In this document: piece after piece, positions 17,823 to 27,136 of the stretch
Numbering within the stretch: the stretch's first letter is position 1
Layout: each line of letters starts with the position of its first letter
Source: Shewanella sp. AS1
Lineage (GTDB): Bacteria > Pseudomonadota > Gammaproteobacteria > Enterobacterales > Shewanellaceae
Direction: 5' to 3'
DNA: 64,000 nt
Assembly: GCF_021412565.1 (NCBI RefSeq)
Contig: NZ_JAKCLJ010000008.1
Span: forward strand, 1-64,000
Translations under genes and position numbers: made by a program
Notes under the pieces: generated by a model
Database searches by the model: none
What the model was told of the DNA's origin: nothing
Seen by the model: only the letters and a program-made list of their open reading frames with translations

Positions 17823-18427
17823 TGACGGCTAAACTAAGGGTTAACCTCTTTAGTGACTCACTGCTTCCCCCTAAGCTTGGGCTCTCTTTTAGCCGTTTAA
17901 CAAAGCTGGCCCTGACGCTGCTGCTCCTGTTGCTGCTGGCCAACCTTTACTACTTGTTTGAAGTCAAAGCACTGCAAGAGCACAAAGCGGAGCTGCTGAG
18001 CCAGAAAGCTGATTATGACAGCCAAAAAAGTTCGCTTGAACAGCAGCTTAAGCAACATTTTGCCTCAAAATCCTTAATGGATGAAGCCGAACTGTTAGGC
18101 CTGCAGATAGCCTTGAAACATCGTCTTCTCGGTGAGCTCGGCGAAGTTAAAAAGCTTCAGAGCCGGGGCTACTCTGAGTTACTGACAGATCTTGCCAAGA
18201 TAGCCGATAGCCGGGTCTGGCTGAGCCGCATTCATGTGATTGACGATAGCGTTGAATTTGAGGGCTTTAGCAGTGAACCGGCGCAGGTGCCCGATTGGGT
18301 TGAGCGTTTGCATAGAGTCGAACTCTTAAAAGGCCAGTCATTCAAAACCTTAACTATGGAGCGAGGCGAAAATCAGCCCTTGTCTTTTGTGCTGACGAGC
18401 AAGATAAAAGAGGAGTCGGTTCAATGA
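17819..18427 (+). CDS. MSHA biogenesis PilN-like protein
   Basis: A 202-residue bitopic inner-membrane protein: short cytosolic tip (MMTAKLRVNLFSDSLLPPKL, the PilN-type tail that binds the PilM-like protein), one leucine-rich membrane segment about 30-48, a coiled coil about 50-90, and a PilN-fold periplasmic domain. The GTG at 17819 overlaps the mshI stop; the ATG right after it (17822) is the likelier start. It corresponds to the second 'MshI' protein of some annotations. It partners MshJ in the inner-membrane alignment complex. Confidence 0.82.
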   Translation: MMTAKLRVNLFSDSLLPPKLGLSFSRLTKLALTLLLLLLLANLYYLFEVKALQEHKAELLSQKADYDSQKSSLEQQLKQHFASKSLMDEAELLGLQIALKHRLLGELGEVKKLQSRGYSELLTDLAKIADSRVWLSRIHVIDDSVEFEGFSSEPAQVPDWVERLHRVELLKGQSFKTLTMERGENQPLSFVLTSKIKEESVQ

Positions 18428-19074
18428 GATCCCGCTTAAATAAGCTAGCCGGGCATTTCGACCAGCTCTCACTGCGTGAGCGAACCATGGTAAGCCTGGC
18501 GATCATACTGTTTGTGGCCGTGATAATGTATCTCCCTCTGGAATCGCAACTCGTCGAATATCAGAGTGTGAGGCAGCAGATAACAGGACTCTCAGCCGAG
18601 AATGCCACCTCACAGCAGCAGATAGCGCTCTATCAGGAGAGATTGAAGCAAGATCCCGATGAGGGCGTGCGCCAGCGCTTAACTGTGCTTAGGCAGCAGA
18701 TGGAGAATGTCGATCAACAACTCGCCTTCCAGATGGTGGATATGGTGCCCGCAAAACAGATGCCCACCATGCTCAGAGAGCTGTTAAAGCGGGTGAAGGG
18801 CGTTAAGTTAACCGGCTTCGATACACTGGCTCCGACCCCATTCCTGCTTGGTGATAACGAAGAGAAGCTCAATATTTACAGCCATGGCATGAAGCTGACC
18901 TTTGAAGGGGATTATTTCTCCACTTTGGCGCTGGTCAGTGCCATAGAAGCCATGCCAAACAAGCTGTACTGGAAGCAATTGGATTATCTGGTCACCGGCT
19001 ATCCCAAGGCGAATGTCACGCTGGCCCTATACACCCTGAGTATTAATAAGGATTTTATCAGTGTCGCTAATTAA
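18424..19074 (+). CDS. mshJ: MSHA biogenesis protein MshJ (PilO-like)
   Basis: A 216-residue inner-membrane protein with one membrane segment (about 22-40), a glutamine-rich coiled coil (45-105) and a periplasmic ferredoxin-like domain, the PilO/GspM layout. The start overlaps the previous gene by four bases (ATGA). It should pair with the PilN-like protein to link the cytosolic MshI and motor with the secretin. Confidence 0.87.
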   Translation: MRSRLNKLAGHFDQLSLRERTMVSLAIILFVAVIMYLPLESQLVEYQSVRQQITGLSAENATSQQQIALYQERLKQDPDEGVRQRLTVLRQQMENVDQQLAFQMVDMVPAKQMPTMLRELLKRVKGVKLTGFDTLAPTPFLLGDNEEKLNIYSHGMKLTFEGDYFSTLALVSAIEAMPNKLYWKQLDYLVTGYPKANVTLALYTLSINKDFISVAN

Positions 19075-19423
19075 TTTTTTAATTAAGTGCCTGGGCGGTA
19101 GCGTTATTTTATTGCTGTTTTTGCCTGGCGCACTAGTGCAGGCTAAGGATGCCCAGACCCTTAGGGATCCGACCCGTCCGGGTATCGGGGTCTCTTCCCA
19201 GGGGGCAGGGCAGACTCAGGGTAAAGAAAAATTAAAGTTAAACAGTGTATTAATTTCTAATCACACGGCCACAGCGGTTTTTAACAATAAGCTGTTTAAA
19301 GTAGGAGACGCACTGCAGGGCGTGAAAATTGTACGCATCGAACAGGCGGGTGTCTGGTTGGCCGATGGGCGTAAATTCAGTCTGTATCCTGCCGTGATTG
19401 GGACCAAGGGAAGTAGAGAATAG
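19061..19423 (+). CDS. mshK: MSHA biogenesis protein MshK (PilP-like)
   Basis: A 120-residue exported protein. Start GTG at 19061, overlapping mshJ by 14 bp. N-terminal hydrophobic segment/signal (about 5-28), then DPTRPG and a compact beta domain (LNSVLISNHTATAVFNNKLF; VGDALQGVKIVRIEQAGVWL) like PilP/GspC homology regions that contact the secretin. It lies directly before mshL, whose ATG is adjacent to its stop. Confidence 0.85.
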   Translation: MSLINFLIKCLGGSVILLLFLPGALVQAKDAQTLRDPTRPGIGVSSQGAGQTQGKEKLKLNSVLISNHTATAVFNNKLFKVGDALQGVKIVRIEQAGVWLADGRKFSLYPAVIGTKGSRE

Positions 19424-21103
19424 ATGAGAACAATAACAAGCATGACGCCACTGCTGGCCTTACTGTTAGTTGCGTGCCAAACCACAGACAGACCACAGCC
19501 AGTGGAATCTAAGGCGGCCCTGTCCCATTCGCTTGAAAATAAGGCTGCGCAGTCGGCGCAGCAGCCTCCAGCGGTCAAGATGCCTGAGTCGGTGCAGCGT
19601 GAACTCAGTTCGGCTTCCCTGTTAGGTGGCGTTTCGCCGCAGGCTCCCGTTGAACGACGTTTCGATGTTTCGGCCCATGATGTCGATGCCAGAGTCTTTT
19701 TCTCAAGCCTGGTACAGGGCACGCCGCTGAGCGTTGCCGTCCATCCCGATGTGTCTGGTACCATCTCTTTGTCGCTCAAAGAGGTGACCCTGAGTGAAGC
19801 TCTGAAGGTGGTGGAAGATATCTATGGCTATGAAGTGAGCCGAGCGGGCCGGGTGCTGCGGGTGTTTCCCGCCGGGATGCGCACCGAGACCATAGCGCTC
19901 AATTATCTCTATATGGAGCGTCAAGGCTTATCCCTGACCTCAGTCAACTCGGGTCGAATCTCAGACAATAACAATAGTAATAACAGTAACAACAATAACG
20001 GTAACAATAACAACAGCAATTACAGTAACGGTAGCAACGGCTCGAACGGCAACAGCAACGACACCACCAATGGCACCTTTATTCGCTCTAATACCAAGAC
20101 AGATTTCTGGGGCGAACTGAAAGACACCTTGGTCTCTATCGTGGGTCAGACAGACGGTGGGCGTCAGGTGGTGGTTTCGCCTCAGGCGGGATTGGTCACA
20201 GTGCGTGCCTATCCCAATGAGCTACGTCAGGTGAAGGCCTTTATCAAGCAGGCCGAAAGCCATCTGCAGCGTCAGGTAATTCTGGAAGCCAAGATCTTAG
20301 AGGTGACACTATCCGACGGATATCAGCAAGGTATTCAGTGGGATAACGTGCTTGGCAGCGCCTTTGCCAACGGTAATACCAAGATCAACTTCGGCACCTC
20401 GCCAGGCAGCTTCGGCGATGCTATTACCGGCACCTTGGGCGGTGTGACCTCGATTAATGTTCAGGGCTCAGATTTTGGCGCCATGATCACCCTGCTCGAT
20501 ACCCAGGGCGATGTCGATGTGCTCTCCAGCCCAAGAGTGACAGCGTCCAATAACCAGAAAGCGGTGATCAAGGTAGGTAAGGATGAATACTTTGTTACCG
20601 ATGTCTCCTCGACTACGGTCGCCGGTACAACCCCTGTGACCTCGCCCGAGGTTGAGCTGACCCCCTTTTTCTCCGGTATCGCCCTGGATGTCACGCCTCA
20701 GATAGATGAAGAGGGCAATGTGCTGCTGCATGTTCATCCCTCGGTTATCGATATCAAAGAGCAGAACAAATCGATCAAAGTCTCCTCTGAGACCTTGGAA
20801 CTGCCCCTGGCCCAGAGTGAGATCCGCGAGTCAGATACTGTCATCAAGGCCCGTAATGGCGATGTGGTGGTGATTGGCGGCCTGATGAAGAGTGAGAATA
20901 TCCAGCAATCCTCTAAGGTGCCGCTGCTGGGAGATATTCCCCTGATAGGTGAGCTATTTACTAATCGTTCTAACTCATTGAGGAAAACCGAGTTGGTGAT
21001 TCTGCTTAAGCCGACAGTGGTGGGCGCCTCCACCTGGCAAACCGAGCTTGAACGCTCCAAGGCCCTGCTTGATCGCTGGTATCCTCAAGAGAGTGGGGAG
21101 TAA
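19424..21103 (+). CDS. mshL: MSHA secretin MshL
   Basis: A 559-residue outer-membrane secretin that forms the pilus exit pore. Lipoprotein signal with LVAC lipobox (Cys18), N-terminal STN/secretin short domain (about 80-150; FDVSAHDVDARVFFSSL), N1 domain, and the C-terminal secretin domain from about 285 (ILEAKILEVTLSDGYQQGI; VPLLGDIPLIGELFTNRS). Between the N domains is a striking Asn/Ser/Gly-rich linker at about 181-217, encoded by a microsatellite-like AAC/AAT-rich stretch (about 19964-20074). Confidence 0.95.
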   Translation: MRTITSMTPLLALLLVACQTTDRPQPVESKAALSHSLENKAAQSAQQPPAVKMPESVQRELSSASLLGGVSPQAPVERRFDVSAHDVDARVFFSSLVQGTPLSVAVHPDVSGTISLSLKEVTLSEALKVVEDIYGYEVSRAGRVLRVFPAGMRTETIALNYLYMERQGLSLTSVNSGRISDNNNSNNSNNNNGNNNNSNYSNGSNGSNGNSNDTTNGTFIRSNTKTDFWGELKDTLVSIVGQTDGGRQVVVSPQAGLVTVRAYPNELRQVKAFIKQAESHLQRQVILEAKILEVTLSDGYQQGIQWDNVLGSAFANGNTKINFGTSPGSFGDAITGTLGGVTSINVQGSDFGAMITLLDTQGDVDVLSSPRVTASNNQKAVIKVGKDEYFVTDVSSTTVAGTTPVTSPEVELTPFFSGIALDVTPQIDEEGNVLLHVHPSVIDIKEQNKSIKVSSETLELPLAQSEIRESDTVIKARNGDVVVIGGLMKSENIQQSSKVPLLGDIPLIGELFTNRSNSLRKTELVILLKPTVVGASTWQTELERSKALLDRWYPQESGE

Positions 21104-21109
21104 ACGCGC

Positions 21110-22012
21110 TTGTACCTGCAGCACTTTGGCTTTACGGCAACCCCGTTTTCGTTAACGCCTAATACCGAATTCTTTTTTGGCCTGATGCCTCATGTTGAGG
21201 CGCTTCAGGTGCTGCAAACTGCGCTGCAAACTGGCGAGGGTTTTATTAAGGTGACCGGCGAGGTTGGTACGGGTAAGACACTGATCTGTAGAAAATTACT
21301 CAATGATCTTCCCGAACGATTTCATTGCGCCTATTTGCCCAATCCCTATTTAACGCCGGATGAACTGCGCTGGGCGGTTGCGGCGGAGCTGGGGCTGAAA
21401 TATTCGGCCAATATCGACCGACAGCAGCTGACCAACCTGATCCAGCAGCAGCTTATCGCCTTGTCGGCCCATGGTCATTCTATCGTACTTGTGCTCGATG
21501 AGGCCCAGGCCTTGCCCGATGAGAGTCTCGAGGCGCTGCGTCTGTTTACCAATCTGGAAACCGAGAGCCGCAAACTGCTGCAAGTGGTATTGTTCGCTCA
21601 ACCAGAGCTGGATGAACGCCTTAAGCTGAAACAGTTCCGTCAGCTCAGACAGAGGATCACCTTCAGCTACCGGCTCAGGGCCTTAACCCAGGCGGAAACC
21701 TATGCTTACCTGTGCCATCGCTTGAAAATCGCCGGTTATCGGGGTCTGCCCTTGTTTGGTGATAACGACAGTAAACGCATTGCCAAGGCTGCAAGAGGTA
21801 TTCCGCGTTTAATCAATGTGTTGTGTCATAAATCTCTGTTACTTGCCTTTGGTGAGGGCGCCCAGGCCGTGAGCAAGCGCCATGTGAATGCGGCGATTAA
21901 GGATACTGAAGACACCCAAGTTGCAAACCGTCTACCCTGGCGAATTGCCGGGGTGACCTTTACCGCCCTGCTGTCATTTGGCTGCTGGTATTGGTTTATG
22001 GGGGCTCAGTGA
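21110..22012 (+). CDS. mshM: MSHA biogenesis ATPase MshM (ExeA-like)
   Basis: A 300-residue AAA+ ATPase of the ExeA/GspA type: MYLQHFGFTATPFSLTPN start typical of the family, Walker A GEVGTGKT at 50-57, Walker B VLVLDE at 126-131, arginine-rich sensor RLRALT, and a C-terminal membrane segment about 278-296. Starts with TTG at 21110, six bases after mshL. ExeA-like ATPases help secretin assembly through the peptidoglycan; MshM is not essential for piliation in all species. Confidence 0.88.
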   Translation: MYLQHFGFTATPFSLTPNTEFFFGLMPHVEALQVLQTALQTGEGFIKVTGEVGTGKTLICRKLLNDLPERFHCAYLPNPYLTPDELRWAVAAELGLKYSANIDRQQLTNLIQQQLIALSAHGHSIVLVLDEAQALPDESLEALRLFTNLETESRKLLQVVLFAQPELDERLKLKQFRQLRQRITFSYRLRALTQAETYAYLCHRLKIAGYRGLPLFGDNDSKRIAKAARGIPRLINVLCHKSLLLAFGEGAQAVSKRHVNAAIKDTEDTQVANRLPWRIAGVTFTALLSFGCWYWFMGAQ

Positions 22013-23202
22013 TGAGTGTGATCAACCGTATGCTCAAAGATCTCGACAAGCGTCAATCGCACCAGGGAGGCGAGGACTTGCCTGTTCCTCAAGTGCAGTT
22101 TCATCAGCCTGCGACCGGCAGACTGCCTTGGATCCTGTTTGCACTGGCCTTGAGCGTGTTACTTGTGGGGGGGGCATTCGCCTGGTACAAGCTGAGTATG
22201 CAACAGCAGGAACATAGGCAGCTTTTCCAAAATATCTCAGTAGACCAGAGCGAGAAGGCTCGGGTCGTCGAACAATTAGCCCTGGTACATGCAGAGTCGA
22301 CAGAAAACGGGGCGACAGAGAAAGCACCTGAGAATCGCCCAAAAGTGCTAGAGAACACAGTTGAGAAAGAGGCGAACCCGGCGAAAACAAAAAACGTAGC
22401 GGAAACCGCGGCTGAAACGCAGGACAGGCAGCTGAGCGAGTCTGCTCAGGTCAATACTCCTCCTGTTACTCATGCTCAAGTTGCTAATGCTCAAGCAGCT
22501 AATGCTCAAGTCACTAGTGCTCAAGCTGAGCAGGGGATTTCTCCCGCAGTAGCAGCCTCCCAGCCTGATAGCAAAGCCAGTAAACCAGCTGGAATGATGG
22601 CGATCAAAGAGGTGATCTTATCGCCTCAGGCATTGGCCGAGAAGCGTTTTGCTGCCGGTCAGGCGGCACAGAATGAAGGCAATATGACCCAGGCTGAAAG
22701 CGATTTCAGCGAGGCGCTTAGACTCAATTCGCAGCTGCATCAGGCGCGTCGCCATCTGGCGGCCCTCTATTATGGCCAGGGGATGATGACCCAGGCCGAG
22801 TCCGTGTTGCAGCAGGGGATGACGCTTTTCCCCGAGGAGTATGAATATAGCCTGCTACTGGCGCGTGTCTACGATGCAGTTGAGATGAAAGATGAGGCGC
22901 TGGCCGTGTTGGCGTCGATCCCGGATGAATCCGAACTGGCGAAGCAGAAATGGAGTATGCAGAGTCACCTTGCTCAGCAGCAAGGGGCGTTTCCCCTGGC
23001 CGAGCAGAGCTACCGCCAACTCGCCCGTATCGAACCCGATGACGCCAAATGGTGGATGGGACTGGCCTACGCACTGGATTCGCAGCATCAGTTTTCCACG
23101 GCGAAACAAGCCTATCGTCAAGCGTTAGTTCTGGATGGTCTGTCGACACAGGCACTTGAATTTATTGAACGTCGTTTGGCTCAATTAGGAGAGATCCAGT
23201 GA
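22012..23202 (+). CDS. mshN: MSHA biogenesis protein MshN (TPR)
   Basis: About 396 residues from the ATG at 22012, the start that yields the family's MSVINRMLKDLDKRQ tip; it overlaps the mshM stop (TGATG type). One membrane segment about 42-60, a low-complexity linker (120-190) with five-residue repeats such as VANAQ-AANAQ-VTSAQ, and a C-terminal TPR domain (about 215-390; AEKRFAAGQAAQNEGNMTQA). It likely scaffolds the alignment complex in the periplasm. Confidence 0.9.
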   Translation: MSVINRMLKDLDKRQSHQGGEDLPVPQVQFHQPATGRLPWILFALALSVLLVGGAFAWYKLSMQQQEHRQLFQNISVDQSEKARVVEQLALVHAESTENGATEKAPENRPKVLENTVEKEANPAKTKNVAETAAETQDRQLSESAQVNTPPVTHAQVANAQAANAQVTSAQAEQGISPAVAASQPDSKASKPAGMMAIKEVILSPQALAEKRFAAGQAAQNEGNMTQAESDFSEALRLNSQLHQARRHLAALYYGQGMMTQAESVLQQGMTLFPEEYEYSLLLARVYDAVEMKDEALAVLASIPDESELAKQKWSMQSHLAQQQGAFPLAEQSYRQLARIEPDDAKWWMGLAYALDSQHQFSTAKQAYRQALVLDGLSTQALEFIERRLAQLGEIQ

Positions 23203-25004
23203 AACCCAAGTTAAAAATGCGCTTAGGCGATCTCCTGGTTCAAGAGCAGATCATCAGCGATGTTCAGCTCGCTCAAGCCTTGGCCGAGCAGAGCCGAAGC
23301 GGTAAGAAATTAGGCCGGACCTTAATCGATCTCGCCTGTATCACAGAGGAGCAGTTGCTGCATTTTCTGGCGCACCAGCTCAATATTCCTTTTCTGGATA
23401 TCAGCCGTCGCCCCATCTCATCTGAGGTGGTGAATCTGCTGCCCGAGGTACAGGCGCGGCGATATCGGGCGCTGGTGGTGGAAGATCAAGGGGACAAGGT
23501 GCTGGTCGCCATGAGCGACCCTGCGGATCTGCAGGCGATGGACAATATCGAAGTCCTCTTGATGCCAAGGAGCATCAGTATCGCCGTGGTGACTGAGAAG
23601 CAGCTGTTCGATGCCTTCGATAACCTCTACCGTCGTACCGGCGAGATAGCCGAGATGGCCGGCCAGTTGGAGGAGGAGTATGCCGCCGATGATCAGTTCG
23701 ATCTCGCCAGTCTCACCGATGCCGATGGCAACAATGAGGCGACTGTGGTTAAGCTGCTGCACTCGATTTTTGAGGATGCGGTTCAGGTTAGGGCGTCGGA
23801 TATCCATATTGAACCCGGTGAAAAGGTACTGAGGATCCGCCAGCGTATCGATGGCCTGTTGCAGGAACATACGCTGCCTGAGGCTAATATTGCCTCGGCG
23901 CTGGTGCTGCGCCTTAAGCTGATGGCGGGGCTCGATATTTCAGAGAAGCGTCTGCCACAGGATGGCCGTTTTCACATAGTGGTCAAAGGCCATAAAATCG
24001 ATGTGCGTATGTCGACCATGCCCATCTATCACGGCGAATCTGTGGTGATGCGTCTGCTGGATCAATCCGCAGGCCTGCTGACATTGAATGAAACCGGTAT
24101 GCCGCCTGCCATGTTGGCGCGGGTGCGTAAGCAGATTAAGCGCCCCCACGGTATGCTCTTGGTGACAGGGCCGACCGGGAGCGGCAAGACCACCACTCTC
24201 TATGGTGTGCTAAGTGAACTCAATACCCCGGACAGGAAGATAATTACCGTCGAAGATCCGGTGGAATATCAGCTGCCCCGAATTAACCAAGTGCAGGTTA
24301 ACCATAAGATAGGCCTGGATTTTTCCAATGTGCTGCGCACCACTCTGCGTCAGGATCCGGACATCATAATGGTGGGTGAGATGCGCGATCAGGAGACGGT
24401 GGAGATAGGACTTCGCGGCGCGCTGACGGGTCACTTTGTGTTATCGACTCTGCATACCAATGATGCTGTGACCAGTGCCCTGCGTCTGCTCGATATGGGC
24501 GCCGCCGGTTATCTGGTGGCCAGCGCCCTGCGGGTGATCATCGCCCAGCGTTTGGTGCGCCGCGTGTGTCACAACTGCGCCCAGCCCCATAGCCTGAGTC
24601 CGCAGGATATGGCCTGGTTGGCCTCTGTGAGCAAACAGGATTTCTCACAGGCGACATTCCAGATGGGGAGCGGCTGTCAGAGCTGTAATGGCACAGGGTA
24701 TCGCGGCCGGATCGGGGTGTTTGAGATCCTAGAGCTCGATGAGGTGATGATAGAAGCGATGCGCACCGGCCATCCTCATGCGTTCGCTAATGCGGTCAAG
24801 CAGAGCCCGAATTTCACCCCGTTGGCAGAATCGGCGCTAGGGTATCTATCTCAGGGGGTGACGACCCTCGAAGAGGTGGCCAGGTTGATTGAGGATGTGT
24901 CTGAGGCGCAGCCGCCTCTGTCTACCTCTTTGGCTGAAGGCAAGGCCAGGACTAGGCCTGATACTGAGCCCGAAATTGAGCTTGAAACGGAGCTTAGTGT
25001 CTGA
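23199..25004 (+). CDS. mshE: MSHA extension ATPase MshE with c-di-GMP-binding domain
   Basis: A 601-residue GspE/PilB-type hexameric motor that polymerises the pilus. The N-terminus has two MshEN motifs (RLGDLLVQEQIISDVQLAQA from residue 8, and KLGRTLIDLACITEEQL further on), the established c-di-GMP-binding element of Vibrio MshE. The ATPase core has Walker A GPTGSGKTT at about 324-332, the Asp and His boxes, and a CxxC pair (CHNC, CQSC) for zinc. Overlaps mshN by four bases. Confidence 0.95.
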   Translation: MKPKLKMRLGDLLVQEQIISDVQLAQALAEQSRSGKKLGRTLIDLACITEEQLLHFLAHQLNIPFLDISRRPISSEVVNLLPEVQARRYRALVVEDQGDKVLVAMSDPADLQAMDNIEVLLMPRSISIAVVTEKQLFDAFDNLYRRTGEIAEMAGQLEEEYAADDQFDLASLTDADGNNEATVVKLLHSIFEDAVQVRASDIHIEPGEKVLRIRQRIDGLLQEHTLPEANIASALVLRLKLMAGLDISEKRLPQDGRFHIVVKGHKIDVRMSTMPIYHGESVVMRLLDQSAGLLTLNETGMPPAMLARVRKQIKRPHGMLLVTGPTGSGKTTTLYGVLSELNTPDRKIITVEDPVEYQLPRINQVQVNHKIGLDFSNVLRTTLRQDPDIIMVGEMRDQETVEIGLRGALTGHFVLSTLHTNDAVTSALRLLDMGAAGYLVASALRVIIAQRLVRRVCHNCAQPHSLSPQDMAWLASVSKQDFSQATFQMGSGCQSCNGTGYRGRIGVFEILELDEVMIEAMRTGHPHAFANAVKQSPNFTPLAESALGYLSQGVTTLEEVARLIEDVSEAQPPLSTSLAEGKARTRPDTEPEIELETELSV

Positions 25005-25006
25005 TC

Positions 25007-26227
25007 ATGCCGATTTATCGCTATCGTGGACGGGATGCCAAGGGGCAGGTGGTGACAGGGGAGCTGGACGCGACCTCTGAGAGCGCGGCGGCGGATCAGC
25101 TGATGTCACGCGCTATTATTCCTTTGTCCGTCACTCTGGCTAAGGTTAAGCAGGATTTTAAGCTGGACTCCCTGTTTACCCCTAAGGTTGGCCTGGATGA
25201 GCTGCAGATTTTTACTCGGCAGATGTATTCCCTGACGCGTTCGGGGATCCCCATTTTGCGCGCGATAGCCGGGCTGGCCGAGAGCACACATTCGAAACGG
25301 ATGCGCGAGGCGCTCAAGGATATCTCAGAGCAGTTAACCTCGGGGCGGCCCCTGTCATCGGCGATGAACCATCACAGCGATGTGTTTGACTCTCTGTTTG
25401 TCTCCATGATCCATGTCGGCGAGAACACAGGCAAGCTGGAAGATGCCTTTAATCAGCTGTCTGGTTATATCGAGCGGGAACAGGAAACCCGCAGGCGCAT
25501 CAAGTCGGCGATGCGTTATCCGCTGTTTGTGCTGCTGGCGGTGGCTATGGCGCTGGTGGTGCTCAATATCTTAGTGATCCCCAAGTTTGCCGACATGTTT
25601 TCCCGTTTTGGAGCTGAGTTGCCCTGGGCGACACAAGTGCTGATAGGTACCTCCAACTTTTTCGTCAACTACTGGTACCTGCTTTTATTCGGTGCATTGG
25701 CGGCATTTGTCGGGATCAGATATTGGCATAGCACAGAGAAAGGGGAGAAACAGTGGGATCAGTGGAAGCTTAAGTTACCTGCTGTGGGGAGTATTATCGA
25801 GCGCTCCACCCTGTCGCGCTACTGCCGCAGTTTTGCCATGATGCTCAGCGCTGGCGTGCCCATGACTCAGGCGCTTAGCCTGGTGGCCGATGCGGTCGAT
25901 AACGCCTTTATGCACGATAAGATAGTCGGCATGCGCCGCAATATCGAATCGGGGGATTCCATGCTGCGGGCATCAAATCAGAGCCAGTTATTTACCCCTC
26001 TGGTATTGCAGATGGTGGCCGTTGGCGAAGAAACCGGGCAGATAGATCAACTGCTAAACGATGCTGCCGATTTTTATGAGGGAGAGGTGGATTATGATCT
26101 CAAAAATCTCACCGCCAGACTGGAACCGATTCTGATAGGTATAGTGGCCATCATAGTTCTGATCCTCGCGCTGGGTATTTATCTGCCCATGTGGGATATG
26201 CTCAATGCGGTGAAAGGGGGAAGTTAA
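25007..26227 (+). CDS. mshG: MSHA inner-membrane platform protein MshG
   Basis: A 406-residue PilC/GspF-type polytopic protein with two repeated cytosolic F domains (LQIFTRQMYSLTRSGIPILRAI; YCRSFAMMLSAGVPMTQALSLV) and three membrane segments (about 168-190, 220-238, 375-395). It converts motor turns into pilin insertion. It begins two bases after mshE. In vibrios mshF follows; here the next 193 bp hold no such gene. Confidence 0.95.
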   Translation: MPIYRYRGRDAKGQVVTGELDATSESAAADQLMSRAIIPLSVTLAKVKQDFKLDSLFTPKVGLDELQIFTRQMYSLTRSGIPILRAIAGLAESTHSKRMREALKDISEQLTSGRPLSSAMNHHSDVFDSLFVSMIHVGENTGKLEDAFNQLSGYIEREQETRRRIKSAMRYPLFVLLAVAMALVVLNILVIPKFADMFSRFGAELPWATQVLIGTSNFFVNYWYLLLFGALAAFVGIRYWHSTEKGEKQWDQWKLKLPAVGSIIERSTLSRYCRSFAMMLSAGVPMTQALSLVADAVDNAFMHDKIVGMRRNIESGDSMLRASNQSQLFTPLVLQMVAVGEETGQIDQLLNDAADFYEGEVDYDLKNLTARLEPILIGIVAIIVLILALGIYLPMWDMLNAVKGGS

Positions 26228-26420
26228 TATTGTCTACTTTTAAGTGTTAAAAGTTTGATAAATAAGTAAAAAATGTAAAAATAGATAGTTTATTCTAATT
26301 GTGATGATAGAATCTTCGCTGCTTGGTTAGATGTAGAGAGTTTGTGCATTTTTTATAAGCAGGGATATAGCTTTAACTTTTAGTAATTTATTTATATTCA
26401 AGGATTAAGGGAAAGAAAAT
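26228..26420 (+). other. AT-rich gap between mshG and mshB; mshF not found
   Basis: In Vibrio an mshF gene lies between mshG and the prepilin genes. Here the 193 bp have no ORF of useful length and are very AT-rich, which suggests a promoter region for the pilin operon. I see only weak -10-like sites (TAGAAT 26308, TATAAG 26354) and do not call a promoter. Confidence 0.4.
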
Positions 26421-27044
26421 ATGAATATGGCGACAAATATGATGAGAAAGAAACAACAGGGCTTTTCACTTATCGAGTTAGTGATAGTGATAGTGATCTT
26501 AGGGATTTTAGCCGCAACGGCCATTCCGCGTTTTCTCAATGTGACCGACGAAGCCGAAGAGGCCAGCGTCGATGGTGTCTCTAGTGGTTTAGCCACTGCG
26601 GTGAGTTTTGTGCGCTCTCAGTGGGAAGTCGATGGCCGTAAAAATAGTGATGTAGTGCTTGATGGCACAAACGTCAATGTGGATACCCGCTTTGGTTATC
26701 CAACTGGCACCAGTGGCGCAACCAGTGCGACAGCTATGACACATGAAAGCTGCAAAGAGGTGTTCGATACTGTGTTGCAAAGCGTCCCAAATAACGTGCT
26801 CTCAACTGCAGATGCCCGCAATGAGCGTTTTACTGTGCGCATGTTAAATGGTGCTGGCGGTTCGACTAAAGCCACAGATGGCACAGATGTCACTGGCCTG
26901 GATCTCTGCGTTTATCATCAGGTGTCATCGCTGACCCTGAACCAGTCTGGTGTGCCGACACCTAACCCAGATCTCAATACTGCGAGTGCTAAGGGAATCA
27001 CCTATAACCCAGGCACAGGCCAGGTGTTAAGTTTTACTAATTGA
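26421..27044 (+). CDS. mshB: MSHA type IV prepilin MshB
   Basis: A 207-residue prepilin: leader MNMATNMMRKKQQG cut before FSLIELVIVIVILGILAATA, with Glu at mature position 5. The globular part holds two cysteines (HESCKEV, DLCVYH) that probably form a disulfide loop. It is the first gene after the AT-rich gap and precedes the two MshA-like pilins, the place of mshB in other MSHA loci. RBS AAGGGAAAG. Confidence 0.85.
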   Translation: MNMATNMMRKKQQGFSLIELVIVIVILGILAATAIPRFLNVTDEAEEASVDGVSSGLATAVSFVRSQWEVDGRKNSDVVLDGTNVNVDTRFGYPTGTSGATSATAMTHESCKEVFDTVLQSVPNNVLSTADARNERFTVRMLNGAGGSTKATDGTDVTGLDLCVYHQVSSLTLNQSGVPTPNPDLNTASAKGITYNPGTGQVLSFTN

Positions 27045-27136
27045 TTCTCCCTCCTCGACTTAAGTGCAGTATCTGCTCCCAAGGATTCAGATACTGCTTT
27101 ATCTGTTGTAAGCGAGAAAACTAAAGGTTGTTTTTC

